Positions 42,879 through 52,616 of a stretch of DNA of 64,000 nt are shown here, piece after piece. Within the stretch, counting starts at the first letter, position 1, and each line of letters opens with the position of its first letter. Made by a program: the position numbers and the translations under genes. The notes below the pieces were generated by a model. It was not told the DNA's origin. It did no database searches and saw nothing but the letters and a program-made list of their open reading frames with translations. Source of the DNA: Papaver somniferum (Eukaryota > Streptophyta > Magnoliopsida > Ranunculales > Papaveraceae); the NCBI RefSeq assembly GCF_003573695.1, contig NC_039368.1:14202360-14266359 (forward strand). Reading direction: 5' to 3'.

Positions 42879-42884
42879 ATATAA
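42879..42884 (+). promoter_or_regulatory. Candidate TATA box of the carrier gene
   Basis: GGGGATATAAGAGGAAAGG, about 200 bases before the ATG at 43084. The 5' leader that follows includes a CT-rich microsatellite (42998-43034, mostly pure CT). No transcript evidence. Confidence 0.4.
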
Positions 42885-42995
42885 GAGGAAAGGAAAGAAA
42901 TTTAATAGAGGTTGGAAATTGCAATCAAATCAAAATCACCGGCTCCAACAAAATACGATGACTCCAGTAAGGTTCAGATTTCTTCAGAATACTTG

Positions 42996-42997
<2 letters not shown>

Positions 42998-43034
<37 letters not shown>
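42998..43034. repeat. CT microsatellite in 5' leader
   Basis: About 14 uninterrupted CT units, then GT, then three more CT. CT tracts in 5' leaders are frequent in plants and may influence expression; here that is inference only. Confidence 0.9.
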
Positions 43035-43083
43035 GGTTGTATTTCCAGAGAATAGATAGAGAGAAGAAGGCAACAAAAGAAAA

Positions 43084-45235
43084 ATGGAGAAATCTCGACC
43101 ACACCCGGATAATTTTTCTAGTGATTTGATGATGGGTGGATGTGCAGCAGCAATATCAAAGAGTGCTGCTGCACCTATGGAGAGAGTGAAACTATTGTTA
43201 CAGAATCAAGGAGAAATGTTGAAGAGCGGAAATCTTAAAACACCTTATAATGGTATTCAAGATTGTTTTAAAAGGGTTTTGAGAGAAGAAGGTTTTTTGT
43301 CATTCTGGAGAGGTAATCAAGCTAATGTCATTCGGTATTTCCCTACCCAGGTTACTATTTCTCTAACTTCTTTACTTTATGGAATGTGATTTTGATTTTC
43401 TATATTGAATTGTTTTCTCATTCTTTTGTTTGGGTTTTCTTAAAATTTGTTATGGTGATTTTAGGCATGTTTTTATGATTGTCTATACATTGAATTCTCT
43501 GCAGTGTCAGAGGGACTCAATGCATATAGATTTGGAGTTGTTGGAAAGTAATTTGGATTTTCAAGATTAATCTCTTGGTGTCCAAGTTCGTTTTTGATGT
43601 GAATTTTTGTCTAAAAACTTCCAATTCGGGTTTACTCACTTGATTCACTTCTTGTTTGGAGGATGGAGGATGGAAACCTAACAATTTATACAATTTCATA
43701 CATTCCAGTAAAGCAAATTTAATGCACTATTCTTTGAAACACATTAGCAACCACTAGTTTGGGACATTTTGTTTGTTGGCTTTGTTACATATGGATTATC
43801 AGTCGATGAGAACCAATACAATCATTCGTTTTTTGATTTGTTTTGTTTTGTCAAGACTAGTGAGTTACATTGCTCGTTCTACTTGTGGTGCCTCTATGGA
43901 TTTTTTCTGTTGAAAAACTCAATAATTTTATATCATGCACTCGTAAAAGCGGGTTGTCTACTTTGAATAAGATGAACCTTTTCCCTTTGATGGCTTAAAT
44001 GTAAGAATGCATTATTCTTTGAAACACATTAGCAACTACTAGATTGGGACATTTTGTATCTTGGCTTTGTTACGTATGGATGATCAGTCAATGAAAACCA
44101 ATACGCTCATTTGGTTTTTGTTTTGTTTTGTCAGGACTAGTGAGTTACATTGCTCTTGCTACTTGTGGTGCCTCTATGCTTTTTTTTATTGAACAGCTTA
44201 ATAGTTTATATGATGCACTCATAAAAACTCATCAATCTGGTCACATTATGCATTTTCTATCCTAGCCCTAGGGTTACTATCCGAAAGTGGCACTGACATC
44301 TTTTCTATCAGGCATTCAACTTTGCGTCCAAGGGCTATTTCAAAAACCTCCTTGGGCGCTCGAAAGAGAAAGATGGCTACTTGAAGTGGTTTGCAGGAAA
44401 TCTTGCTGCTGGTAGTGCTGCAGGAGCAACTACTTCTTTGTTTCTATATCACTTAGATTATGCTCGCACCAGACTAGGCACTGATGCAAAGGAATGCCCT
44501 GTAAATGGTCAAAGACAGTTTAAAGGGATGGTAGATGTTTATAGGAAAACTGTGTCAAGTGATGGCATAATAGGTCTTTATCGGGGCTTTGGGGCTTCAA
44601 TCATGGGAATTACTCTGTATCGGGGTATGTACTTTGGGATCTATGACACCATGAAACCCATCGTTCTGGTTGGCTCTTTAGAGGTATTGCCCTGAACTCT
44701 TCATTTACTACTGTCTCTTAACTCCTCAAAGCTAGTTGCTACTAGTACATTATTAGGTAAAATAATCCCCTAGTATATGTGTGGAGAAGACTTCATAGTG
44801 AATGAACAGCTGTTTAACTGGGAGTTCCTGTTTCACTCCCAACTGTTGGAATTTTTAAATATTTTGTTAAATCATGAAAAGTGGACTTGTTCTGCACATT
44901 TATCTTTTTGATGGAAGATGCTTTTACTATTGCAGGGAAACTTCTTTGCCTCTTTTCTATTGGGTTGGAGTGTTACAACAGTTTCAGGGGTTTGTGCATA
45001 CCCGTTTGACACTGTTCGTCGAAGAATGATGCTAACCTCAGGACAACCTTCCAAGTATTGTAACTCTCTGCATTGCTTCCGTCAGATCATTCACCATGAG
45101 GGTGTTTTTGCACTATTTAGAGGAGTTTCCGCAAACATGCTTCTAGGTATGGCAGGGGCAGGAGTTCTGGCAGGTTATGATCAGCTACATTGTTTAACTT
45201 ACATGCACGGGTATGGTCAAAGAACCTTAAATTGA
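43084..45235 (+). CDS. ER-ANT1: Adenine nucleotide carrier, ER-ANT1 type
   Basis: Three exons, all phase 0: 43084-43350, 44312-44683 and 44936-45235, with GT/AG introns (961 and 252 bp), giving 312 residues. It is a mitochondrial-carrier-family protein with three repeats of two membrane helices; signatures include [15 protein letters not shown] and RYFPTQ (repeat 1), [14 protein letters not shown] (repeat 2) and [16 protein letters not shown] (repeat 3). The RRRMM core marks ADP/ATP exchangers. The short N-terminus without a mitochondrial presequence, the [16 protein letters not shown] stretch and RRRMML instead of RRRMMM agree with the Arabidopsis endoplasmic-reticulum carrier ER-ANT1, which supplies the ER with ATP in exchange for ADP. 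ER location is inferred from that likeness. No break is visible. Confidence 0.9.
43722..44270 (+). repeat. Tandem duplication inside carrier intron 1
   Basis: About 285 bp duplicated in direct orientation: TCTTTGAAACACATTAGCAA occurs at 43731 and 44016, and GACTAGTGAGTTACATTGCT in both halves. The copies differ at many single bases, so it is not very recent. Confidence 0.85.
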
Positions 45236-45428
45236 TGAACAATCTCTCAATTTTGTAAATCTCACTCTGAACAGAAGTGAAAATTAAAAGAAAAATCGAA
45301 AACAACGTTATCAGTGACAGGATTACGAGGCTTTCTCCCTAAATGCACATAGAGGGAAAGGAGAAAAGTTTCCATTTTGCTAAAATCTGTACAGTGGAAA
45401 AAAGAAGAGTTGCATGAACTCCCTAGCC

Positions 45429-45434
45429 AATAAA
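45429..45434 (+). terminator. Candidate poly(A) signal of carrier gene
   Basis: AATAAA about 195 bases past the stop codon at 45235, followed by the T/G-rich TGTTTATATGTTGTGACATG. The spacing suits a plant 3' UTR. Confidence 0.45.
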
Positions 45435-45735
45435 ATGTTTATATGTTGTGACATGTGTGGTATAATAATGTTGAAAGTAGGAAAAGCATTGTTATGTGTG
45501 ACATTTGAAGGCACCACAAGGCGGTGGGGGAGGCAAGAAAAAAGGTATCAGTAGGCAACAAACAGCCAACACAACCAGCATTAGGAGGGATCTCTTTTGA
45601 TGTATGGGCGCCTGAGGAACATAATTTGCTACGCCTGCTGAGGTTTCAGTTGGTGAATTCAGCAAGCTGCAACAGGGGGGGAATTTTGTTCTGGGTCTAA
45701 AATATAAGTATGCTGTGGGCCAAAACTCACTTTGC

Positions 45736-46915
45736 TAGGGGTGAGCATAAAAACCGGAACCGCGGATTTAACCCGTATCCGTCCGCAAAATTGCGGATTT
45801 CACCCAAACCGCAAGACGTATGGGCCGGACACGGGTGGGATTCTCAAATCCGCATGCGGTGCGGATGCGGTTGCGGTTGTCATTTGAAAACCGCGGATTA
45901 CCGCAACCGTAGAAAGAAGCAAAGTTTTCTTACCTGAGTATGAACCTAGGCCCAAAGAGAAAGAAGTAGGGGTGAGCATAAAAACCGGAACCGCGGATTT
46001 AACCCGTATCCGTCCGCAAAATTGCGGATTTCACCCAAACCGCAAGACGTATGGGCCGGACACGGGTGGGATTCTCAAATCCGCATGCGGTGCGGATGCG
46101 GTTGCGGTTGTCATTTGAAAACCGCGGATTACCGCAACCGTAGAAAGAAGCAAAGTTTTATTACCTGAGTATGAACCTAGGCCCAAAGAGAAAGAAGTGA
46201 AGTTATTTGATCACTTAGTTAACTAAATGAATTTAGGCCCAAAGAGAAAGAAATAAAGTCCTTAAAACACTAACTGAATTTAGGCCCAACAAATAGAATC
46301 AAAACTAAGTTAACTAACTGAATACAATCAAAACTAAGTTAAGACACTAACTGAATTTAGGCCCAACAAGTACAATCAAAACTAGGTCAAATCCGCAGTT
46401 AATCCGCAACCGGCCCGTACAATCCGCGGATCCGCAAAGGTTAAATCCGCGGGTGATTGGGCCGGTCACGGTTCAATTTTGCAAATCCGCAACTTTGACG
46501 GTTCGATTACGGGTGACCCCTAATCCGCAACCGTCCGTCCGTTACACACCCCTAGAAAGAAGTGAAGTTCTTTGATCACTTAGTTAACTAAATGAATTTA
46601 GGCCCAAAGAGAAAGAAATAAAGTCCTTAAAACACTAACTGAATTTAGGCCCAACAAATAGAATCAAAACTAAGTTAACTAACTGAATACAATCAAAACT
46701 AAGTTAAGACACTAACTGAATTTAGGCCCAACAAGTACAATCAAAACTAGGTCAAATCCGCAGTTAATCCGCAACCGGCCCGTACAATCAGCGGATCCGC
46801 AAAGGTTAAATCCGCGGGTGATTGGGCCGGTCACGGTTCAATTTTGCAAATCCGCAACTTTGACGGTTCGGTTACGGGTGACCCCTAATCCGCAACCGTC
46901 CGTTACACACCCCTA
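45736..46915. mobile_element. hAT-type MITE carrying a copy of itself
   Basis: The outer element runs TAGGGGTG...CACCCCTA, flanked by ACTTTGC on both sides (45729-45735, 46916-46922). At 45968 a complete second copy begins, ending 46554, so the order of halves is left, left, right, right. Each copy without the insert would be about 590 bp. Terminal parts are full of GCGGAT/ATCCGC repeats; the centre has AT-rich GGCCCAA repeats. Non-coding. Confidence 0.9.
45968..46554. mobile_element. Inner hAT-type MITE (587 bp)
   Basis: Starts TAGGGGTGAGCATAAAAACC and ends CACACCCCTA. Flanked by AAAGAAG (45961-45967) and GAAAGAAG (46555-46562): seven bases match exactly, the eighth differs. It differs from the outer copy at only a handful of positions, for example GTTTTATTACC against GTTTTCTTACC and one extra CCGT near the right end. 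Confidence 0.9.
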
Positions 46916-46922
46916 ACTTTGC

Positions 46923-47505
46923 ATATGTTTTTTGCTGGGCTCTTTAAGTTTTAGATAAAAGATGATTGCATCTGTAAACATTCTTTCTCTGTGAAAACTC
47001 AACTCATGTATGTTCTTTATCAAGTGTTCTCACTAAAATTTCAGTTTCACTTTTATATTTCACCAGTAACTCAGGAATCAGTGGAGCATAATATGCCACT
47101 AGCAGGCTGAAGATAGTCTAGTTGCCTAGAAAACCCTCATCACAGGCACAAGCATACTTCTTGCACCGTTTTAACAGGATTTAATCAAGCTTATATAGTA
47201 AAGTGAAATAAAGCGAAAAACTGTTCTGCAAAAAAGGAAAAAAAAAAAAAAAAAAAAGATATTAATGTTTCTGCAAAAAAACTATATTGGAGATATGAAC
47301 ACCTATCAAAATGCGAGCAAGGGACATAACACAAATGATTCAACCAACACACCTGATGTGGTATGCTCCAAGCCTAAACTGTGCAACAAAATGCATGCTA
47401 CTCCTATTTGATTAATAAACAAATTATTATGTTAAATGCCACAGAAGCATGTAGTTCTATTTGCTTCAGAGTCTAAGACACTTGAATCTTCAGCTCCAAC
47501 ACCCA
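46923..47505. other. 3' flank of the BTB gene, nothing recognised
   Basis: AT-rich, with a pure A tract (about 47238-47257). It presumably includes the 3' UTR of the minus-strand BTB gene. No frame or repeat of note. Confidence 0.5.
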
Positions 47506-48885
47506 TTACACTTTACGCTTCTTATCACTAATGCTATGGGCCCTTGTGATATGTACCAGCAAATGGGGGTTCTGACTGGCAAATTCTTCATAACTAGGTG
47601 AGAAATAAATCTCTTCTGAGTGGCTGAGTATTGATTCCAAGGCAGCAACTTTTAATGTCTCATTAGAAGTAATTTCTGAGATCTCCAGAACTTTGAGTGC
47701 CGTTGAAGAATCTAATAACTTCAATATATGTTCTTCGCAAAACTTCTGTAAATGTGGAATTGCATACTTATGAGATGCAACTGCTAGGCAGAAAAAATGT
47801 TTCTCAAACTTTTCCTTAGACAAGTTTCCACAGTAAAGCAATTCCAAGAAGATTTCAAGCTCTTCGTGATTAAATTCAGGGAGGGATACCGAGTCAACTG
47901 GTGCTGCTTTGCAAGTATCCGATGCTAGCATGTTTTTGAAAACCTCAGATCTAGTTGCCTGCAATATTTACATAAAGAAACATGAAAATCGTAGCATCAC
48001 ATATTTCAAGAAAAGACTATAACTTATAAATGGCTCATCAACTTGGGACACTTGGTTGATTAATGGTGCATAAACTAACCAGCAAAAATCTATGTGCAGG
48101 TATAGAAGGTCCATCGCCGGGGTTGATTTGGATATCTGAGTAACTTCCCTCCCTTAATGCAATAGCTAATCCACCAAGATAATTAGTGCACCTTTCTTCT
48201 CTCTCTTTCGACCTTTCTTCTTTCTCTTTCCCTATCTTGATCCACCTTGTAGCACTTGTAGTCCCCTGAGGAAAATTCAACATATGCAACATGTTACAGA
48301 AATCGAATTTAACATGGAAACACGAATTGTCAGTATCATCTTGTATCTCGACCAAGCACAGAGCAACAAGTCCCTACTTATTTACATTACTGCAACTGCA
48401 ATTTCACTGAGTTTAAAAAAGAAATCAATTAGGCTAAAAGATCAAAATCAAAATTCTCCCAAGTTTTTTTTCAAACTCTAAAAAAAGACAACAAGGTTTT
48501 CATTGTCATATTCAAGGAATTTCAGTGCCTTCAAACCCAAGACTTTGATTTGGGCCTTCGCAATATTGGTAACCATAATTTATGATTTCAGAGACTAAAG
48601 ACTCTATAACTTTGTTTGGCCGAGACAGGGGAATGGCATCCAGTCCAGTGAAATGATGTTACATCTCATATCAAACCAAATGTATAACATAAAAAAAAAT
48701 TCAGTGCTTACCCAATCGGCATCAGCTAGGGATATGGTTCCTGTATTTCTGTCTTTGTTCATCAAGCTCATGATGTTGTTGATTTCTCCGTTACAACGAT
48801 TGCATACTAAAACTCCACCGGGGGGTGTATATGAAGATTGCCAACAGAGGTGAACTTTTACCTTTTTACAAAAAGAACAATCCAT
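47506..48885 (-). CDS. BTB/POZ domain protein with N-terminal Cys motif
   Basis: Three exons on the minus strand: 48885-48712, 48265-48080 and 47958-47506, all phase 0 with GT/AG introns (446 and 121 bp), giving 270 residues. Residues 1-35 hold C3-x2-C6 and C28-x2-C31, a possible zinc-binding pair. A basic and acidic linker (KEKEERSKEREER) follows, then the BTB domain from about residue 98: YSDIQINPGDG, IPAHRFLLATRSEVFKNML, FNHEELEIFLELLYCGNL and AVASHKYAIPHLQKFCEEHI. It resembles the small plant BTB proteins of the At1g01640/At2g40440/At3g56230 type. BTB proteins commonly serve as CUL3 ubiquitin-ligase adaptors; the substrate is unknown. The gene looks intact. Confidence 0.88.
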
Positions 48886-49215
48886 TCTTGTCTCGTCGAA
48901 ATTATTAGAAGTTCCGTAAAAAGAAGAAGTAGAAGGAAAGGGTCCTCGAAGGTGTGAGACTTCATTTTGGTGCAGAATTCTTCGAAGTACTTGAGGGCGA
49001 TCCAGAAACCCTAAATTTTTTAGTGCGCGTCTTTCTCATTTCCAACCGAGTCCTTGTTTGATTTTACCGCCCCGACCCATTTAGTAGTTTCGCAAACGTC
49101 GCATTGATTCCACAAGCACACGCGGTTCAAGGGTCTTTAGGATTACGCCGAACGTGTCCAGAGAAATCTACATGGTGGATACTGAAAAGCCAAAAGGAAG
49201 TAATCGACTGATATC
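48886..49215. other. Upstream region of the BTB gene
   Basis: 330 bases between the BTB start codon and the LINE. It would hold the promoter on the minus strand; I see no clear TATA box. Confidence 0.4.
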
Positions 49216-49220
49216 TAAAC

Positions 49221-51191
49221 CTAAAAGCACAAAAATGAGCGCATCGTTAGCCAGTGAGGAGGCAGGAATAAATTACGAGGACAGAGATTCCCTTGTCTAA
49301 TACCTCTAGTTGGTTCAAATTGATCACAGGGTGAGTCATTAAGCAACACACTAATACTTGTAGTAGAGACACATTGCATTATTAGGTTACAAAAATCTTT
49401 ATTAAAACCAAAGTTATCAAGAACTTTAATCAAAAAGTTCCATTCTAGCCTGTCAAAGGCTTTTGACAGATCCAATTTTAGTGCCATAGTGCCACTTAAA
49501 CCTTCCTTGTGTTTCATAGAATGAATAACTTCATGTGCAATAATGATATTGTCATGAATATCTCTCTCTGGGACAAAAGCAGCCTGATAAGGTGAGATTA
49601 GTTTCTTAAGAAAATGCCTTATTCTATTAGCTAAAATCTTAGACACAATTTTATAAGAAACATTACACAAACAAATTGGTCTAAATTCAGAGGGTTTTTT
49701 AAGGCTTTTACATTTAGGAATAAGAGAAATATAAGTCTTGTTTACAATTCTTGGCATATGCCCATTATGAAAGAACCTTTGAACAACATGTATGATATCA
49801 TTACCAACAAGTTGCCACTGTGTTTGGTAAAACCCTTCTTGAAAGCCATCAGGGCCAGGAGCACTCCAAGCAGGCATATGCTTGATTACATTTTCAATTT
49901 CATGCTCATTAGGGATTGCAGTTAACACAATATTATCAGCATCAAGAATAATTCTTGGCAATATATCAAAAGCATTATCATGCAGAATAGGATTAGAAGT
50001 GCTGGCAACATCACTAAAATGATTTGTAAGAAAAATACTGATGTCATGTCTATCCCTGAGCCAAATACCATTAGCATCACAAAGTGCATTTATATTGTTA
50101 GTATGCAATCTCTTATTGAGAATAGAATGGAAATACCTAGTATTATTATCCATTTCAAATAAGGATTAATCCCTAGATTTTTCCTTATAAAAATCAGATT
50201 GAATTTTATACCAATTTTCAAGCTCACTAACAATAGACTTGACTCTATCATGTAAATTAGGGATGCTAATATCATTTTGGACAAATTCTAAGTCTTTTTG
50301 AAGCTTATTAACGTTCATTTGTATATCTCCAAACTCCATTATCTTCCATTGAGAAAGGGTCATTCTAGCACTATGTCGCTTTTGACTTAACCTATGAGCT
50401 GGACTTCCATGAGTTTCTAAATTCCAAGATCTCTCAGGAGTACTCTTAAAATTTCCAATCCAAGTTCTAAAGAACTTAAAAGGTCTCCATAAATGTCTAG
50501 GAATAGGATCAGTAATGAGCAAAACAGGATAATGATCAGAGTGATGAAATTGAAATGCAATAGCTTAGCAGTGGAGGAATTTAAAAACCAATCATTATTC
50601 CCAAGAGCCATATATATCCTAGTTTTCCTAGTTCTTTCCTAGTTCTTGTTCCATAGAGTTGCTAGTCCAAGTGTAATCCTTTCCTTCATAACCAATATCC
50701 AGCAAACCAGAATCATTAACTCTATCCTGAACCCAATTATTAGAGCTATTATTGTTCTTATCTAAGTGAAAATTTAAATCACCTAGGACTAACCAAGGAT
50801 GTTGAACATCTCTGCTAAAATCAGTCAAGAAATTCCATTGGGTTTTCTTAGGTTCAGTATAAGTTGAACCATACATAAAAGAAATGAGAGCCTTAAGTTT
50901 ACTCGGATCAAGCTTAATAAGAGCATGAATGATATTATTATCACAGCCAATTATCTCAACATCAATACCATCTTTCCACATAAGTATTAAACCACCAGCT
51001 TTTCCTACCCTCTCAATACACACATAATTATGATAATGAACAGACTAAGCAACATATGACATTCTAGCTTCATCTATTTTAGTTTCACAAAGGAAGATAA
51101 AATCAGGTTTTTGAGTATGAACCAAATTTTGGAACTGTTGTTTAGTAAACTGATTAGCTATATCTTGCACATTCCATGAAATAATTTTCAT
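49221..51191 (-). pseudogene. LINE ORF2: endonuclease and partial RT
   Basis: The endonuclease begins MKIISWNVQDIANQFTK with FLCETKIDE, then a TAG (51047-51045), then the same frame with WLVLGDLNFHLDKNNN near 50780 (APE-type motif). Frame changes near 50628 and 50520 lead into SARMTLSQWKIMEFGDIQ and KSRD-stop near 50166; the RT follows at 50153 with DNNTRYFHSILNKR, the AWSAPGPDGFQEGFY block, RPICLCNVSYKIVSKILANR, LKLDLSKAFDRLEW (catalytic D) and GIRQG. Sequence beyond is shifted and ends. No functional enzyme can be made. Confidence 0.85.
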
Positions 51192-51239
51192 TTTGAAATC
51201 AAAACAATGTAAACAAATCAAAGGTTTAAAGATTATAAT

Positions 51240-52298
51240 AATTACCTTGACTTCCTTTGTGTTGCAGTTTTGATTATCCCTTGTTGTGACCATTTGAGTT
51301 GTTTGTGTGTTCACATGATTGTCAGATCTTGAAGCAGTATGTTCCAAAACAAAACTTTCTAGAGCATTATTCCTTTGCCTTTTTCCTAGTCTTTCACCAG
51401 ATTCATTGACATCAGCAATGCTTTCTTCAATTACATATCCATCCTTTAGAGAAACAAAGATACTTGCTTTAGTAGTATTCTTTTGATTGAATTTTGGGAC
51501 TTGGTCTCCCCCTTTGATAACAATATATGTCCTCTCTTCTTTCCTTGCTTCACCAAAGAAGTGGGGATTTTCATGAGCCTTAACCAGATAATTTGCAGCA
51601 GCCTTACAAACTCCCTTATTAAGGATGAAACAATGAGGACAAATCTTATGAGGCTGCTTCTCATAAAAAAAAACTTAATCCACCTGGTAGATCCAACATT
51701 AGTTATTTCCATTATACCCCTTATCATAGGAAAATTAACATCAAATTGAACACAAACTTTCACATAATTTCCAGCAGCTGGAATTGCATCCTAAGGATCA
51801 ACAACAATGACCTCACCCACAGTCTTTCCAACCTTAGTTACTGCCTTAACATTCATGTGCTCAGGAAGAATTCTTTTCAAGTGAATCCAGAAGCATTGTA
51901 TTCCTCAATCTAAATCCTGATAAATGATTTCAGAATTATAGAAATAAAGAATCACTAGTTGACCATTGATGCTCCAAGGTCGAGTATCAAAAACTTTCTT
52001 TCTAGTATCTTGGTTTTAAATCGAAATTCCATGACATTGTTATCCAGCTCAAAAACTTTAAGATCACCTTTAGGTATAAAATCCCATATTAGAGCAATGC
52101 ACTTTTCCACCATCTTCAAACCCATTTTCCCTCCATGATTACCTTGCCAACCAGACCGATTTGTTCAATTTCTTCTTCCTTATCATATGTATTTTCAGAT
52201 TGATGATACACTACTTCATCAATATCACCAAGCTCAAGAGCAGCTTGCACAAATTTTGCAGCTAAATCTGAGACTGATTTTTCATTATCTTCTGCCAT
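51240..52298 (-). pseudogene. LINE ORF1 (nucleic-acid-binding protein)
   Basis: ATG at 52298: MAEDNEKSVSDLAAKFVQ, then an acidic stretch and IGLVGKVIMEGK, matching the start of the plant LINE ORF1 domain (DUF4283-type). A frameshift near 52120 follows. Further down, in other frames, comes a zinc-knuckle-like segment, KICPHCFILNKGVCKAAANY (51660-51590), and a polar tail to about 51240. Broken by several shifts and stops. Confidence 0.65.
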
Positions 52299-52616
52299 TG
52301 GTTTGATTGAATTCAATCTATGATGATATAGATAACTATTGAGTATATGAAAAGTGGCAGCTTGAAAACTTACTTTATAATGTTTAAAACCTAGAAAAAT
52401 CAGGGATTGACTTGAATTAGGTAAGATATTCATCCGATAATTTTGATTCAAATGATATATAATTGACTGAGTATAATTTTGCAGAGGGAAAATTTTCCCA
52501 GCAAAGGAAACTGCACAGCTGTATAGAAGACCGATAATTACGAAAGTAAGTAAAGGACTCTGTTTATAACGAACTTTTTGAAATTTGAATTTCACCAAGG
52601 CACGATTTTCCTGTAA

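Larger units (their letters stand above)
49216..52616 (-). mobile_element. L1-type LINE, lacking its 3' third
   Basis: Read on the minus strand: 5' region (continuing beyond the solo LTR at 52622-55034), ORF1 from ATG 52298, ORF2 endonuclease from 51191, and reverse transcriptase to about 49216. The RT stops just after the GIRQG motif, so the catalytic FADD box, RNase H, 3' UTR and poly(A) tail are missing. All ORFs carry frameshifts or stops. Confidence 0.85.

Noticed and set aside
47238..47257. Poly(A) run as the tail of a retroposed gene or LINE
   Set aside because: No truncated coding sequence or flanking duplication precedes it; it looks like a simple A tract downstream of the BTB gene.
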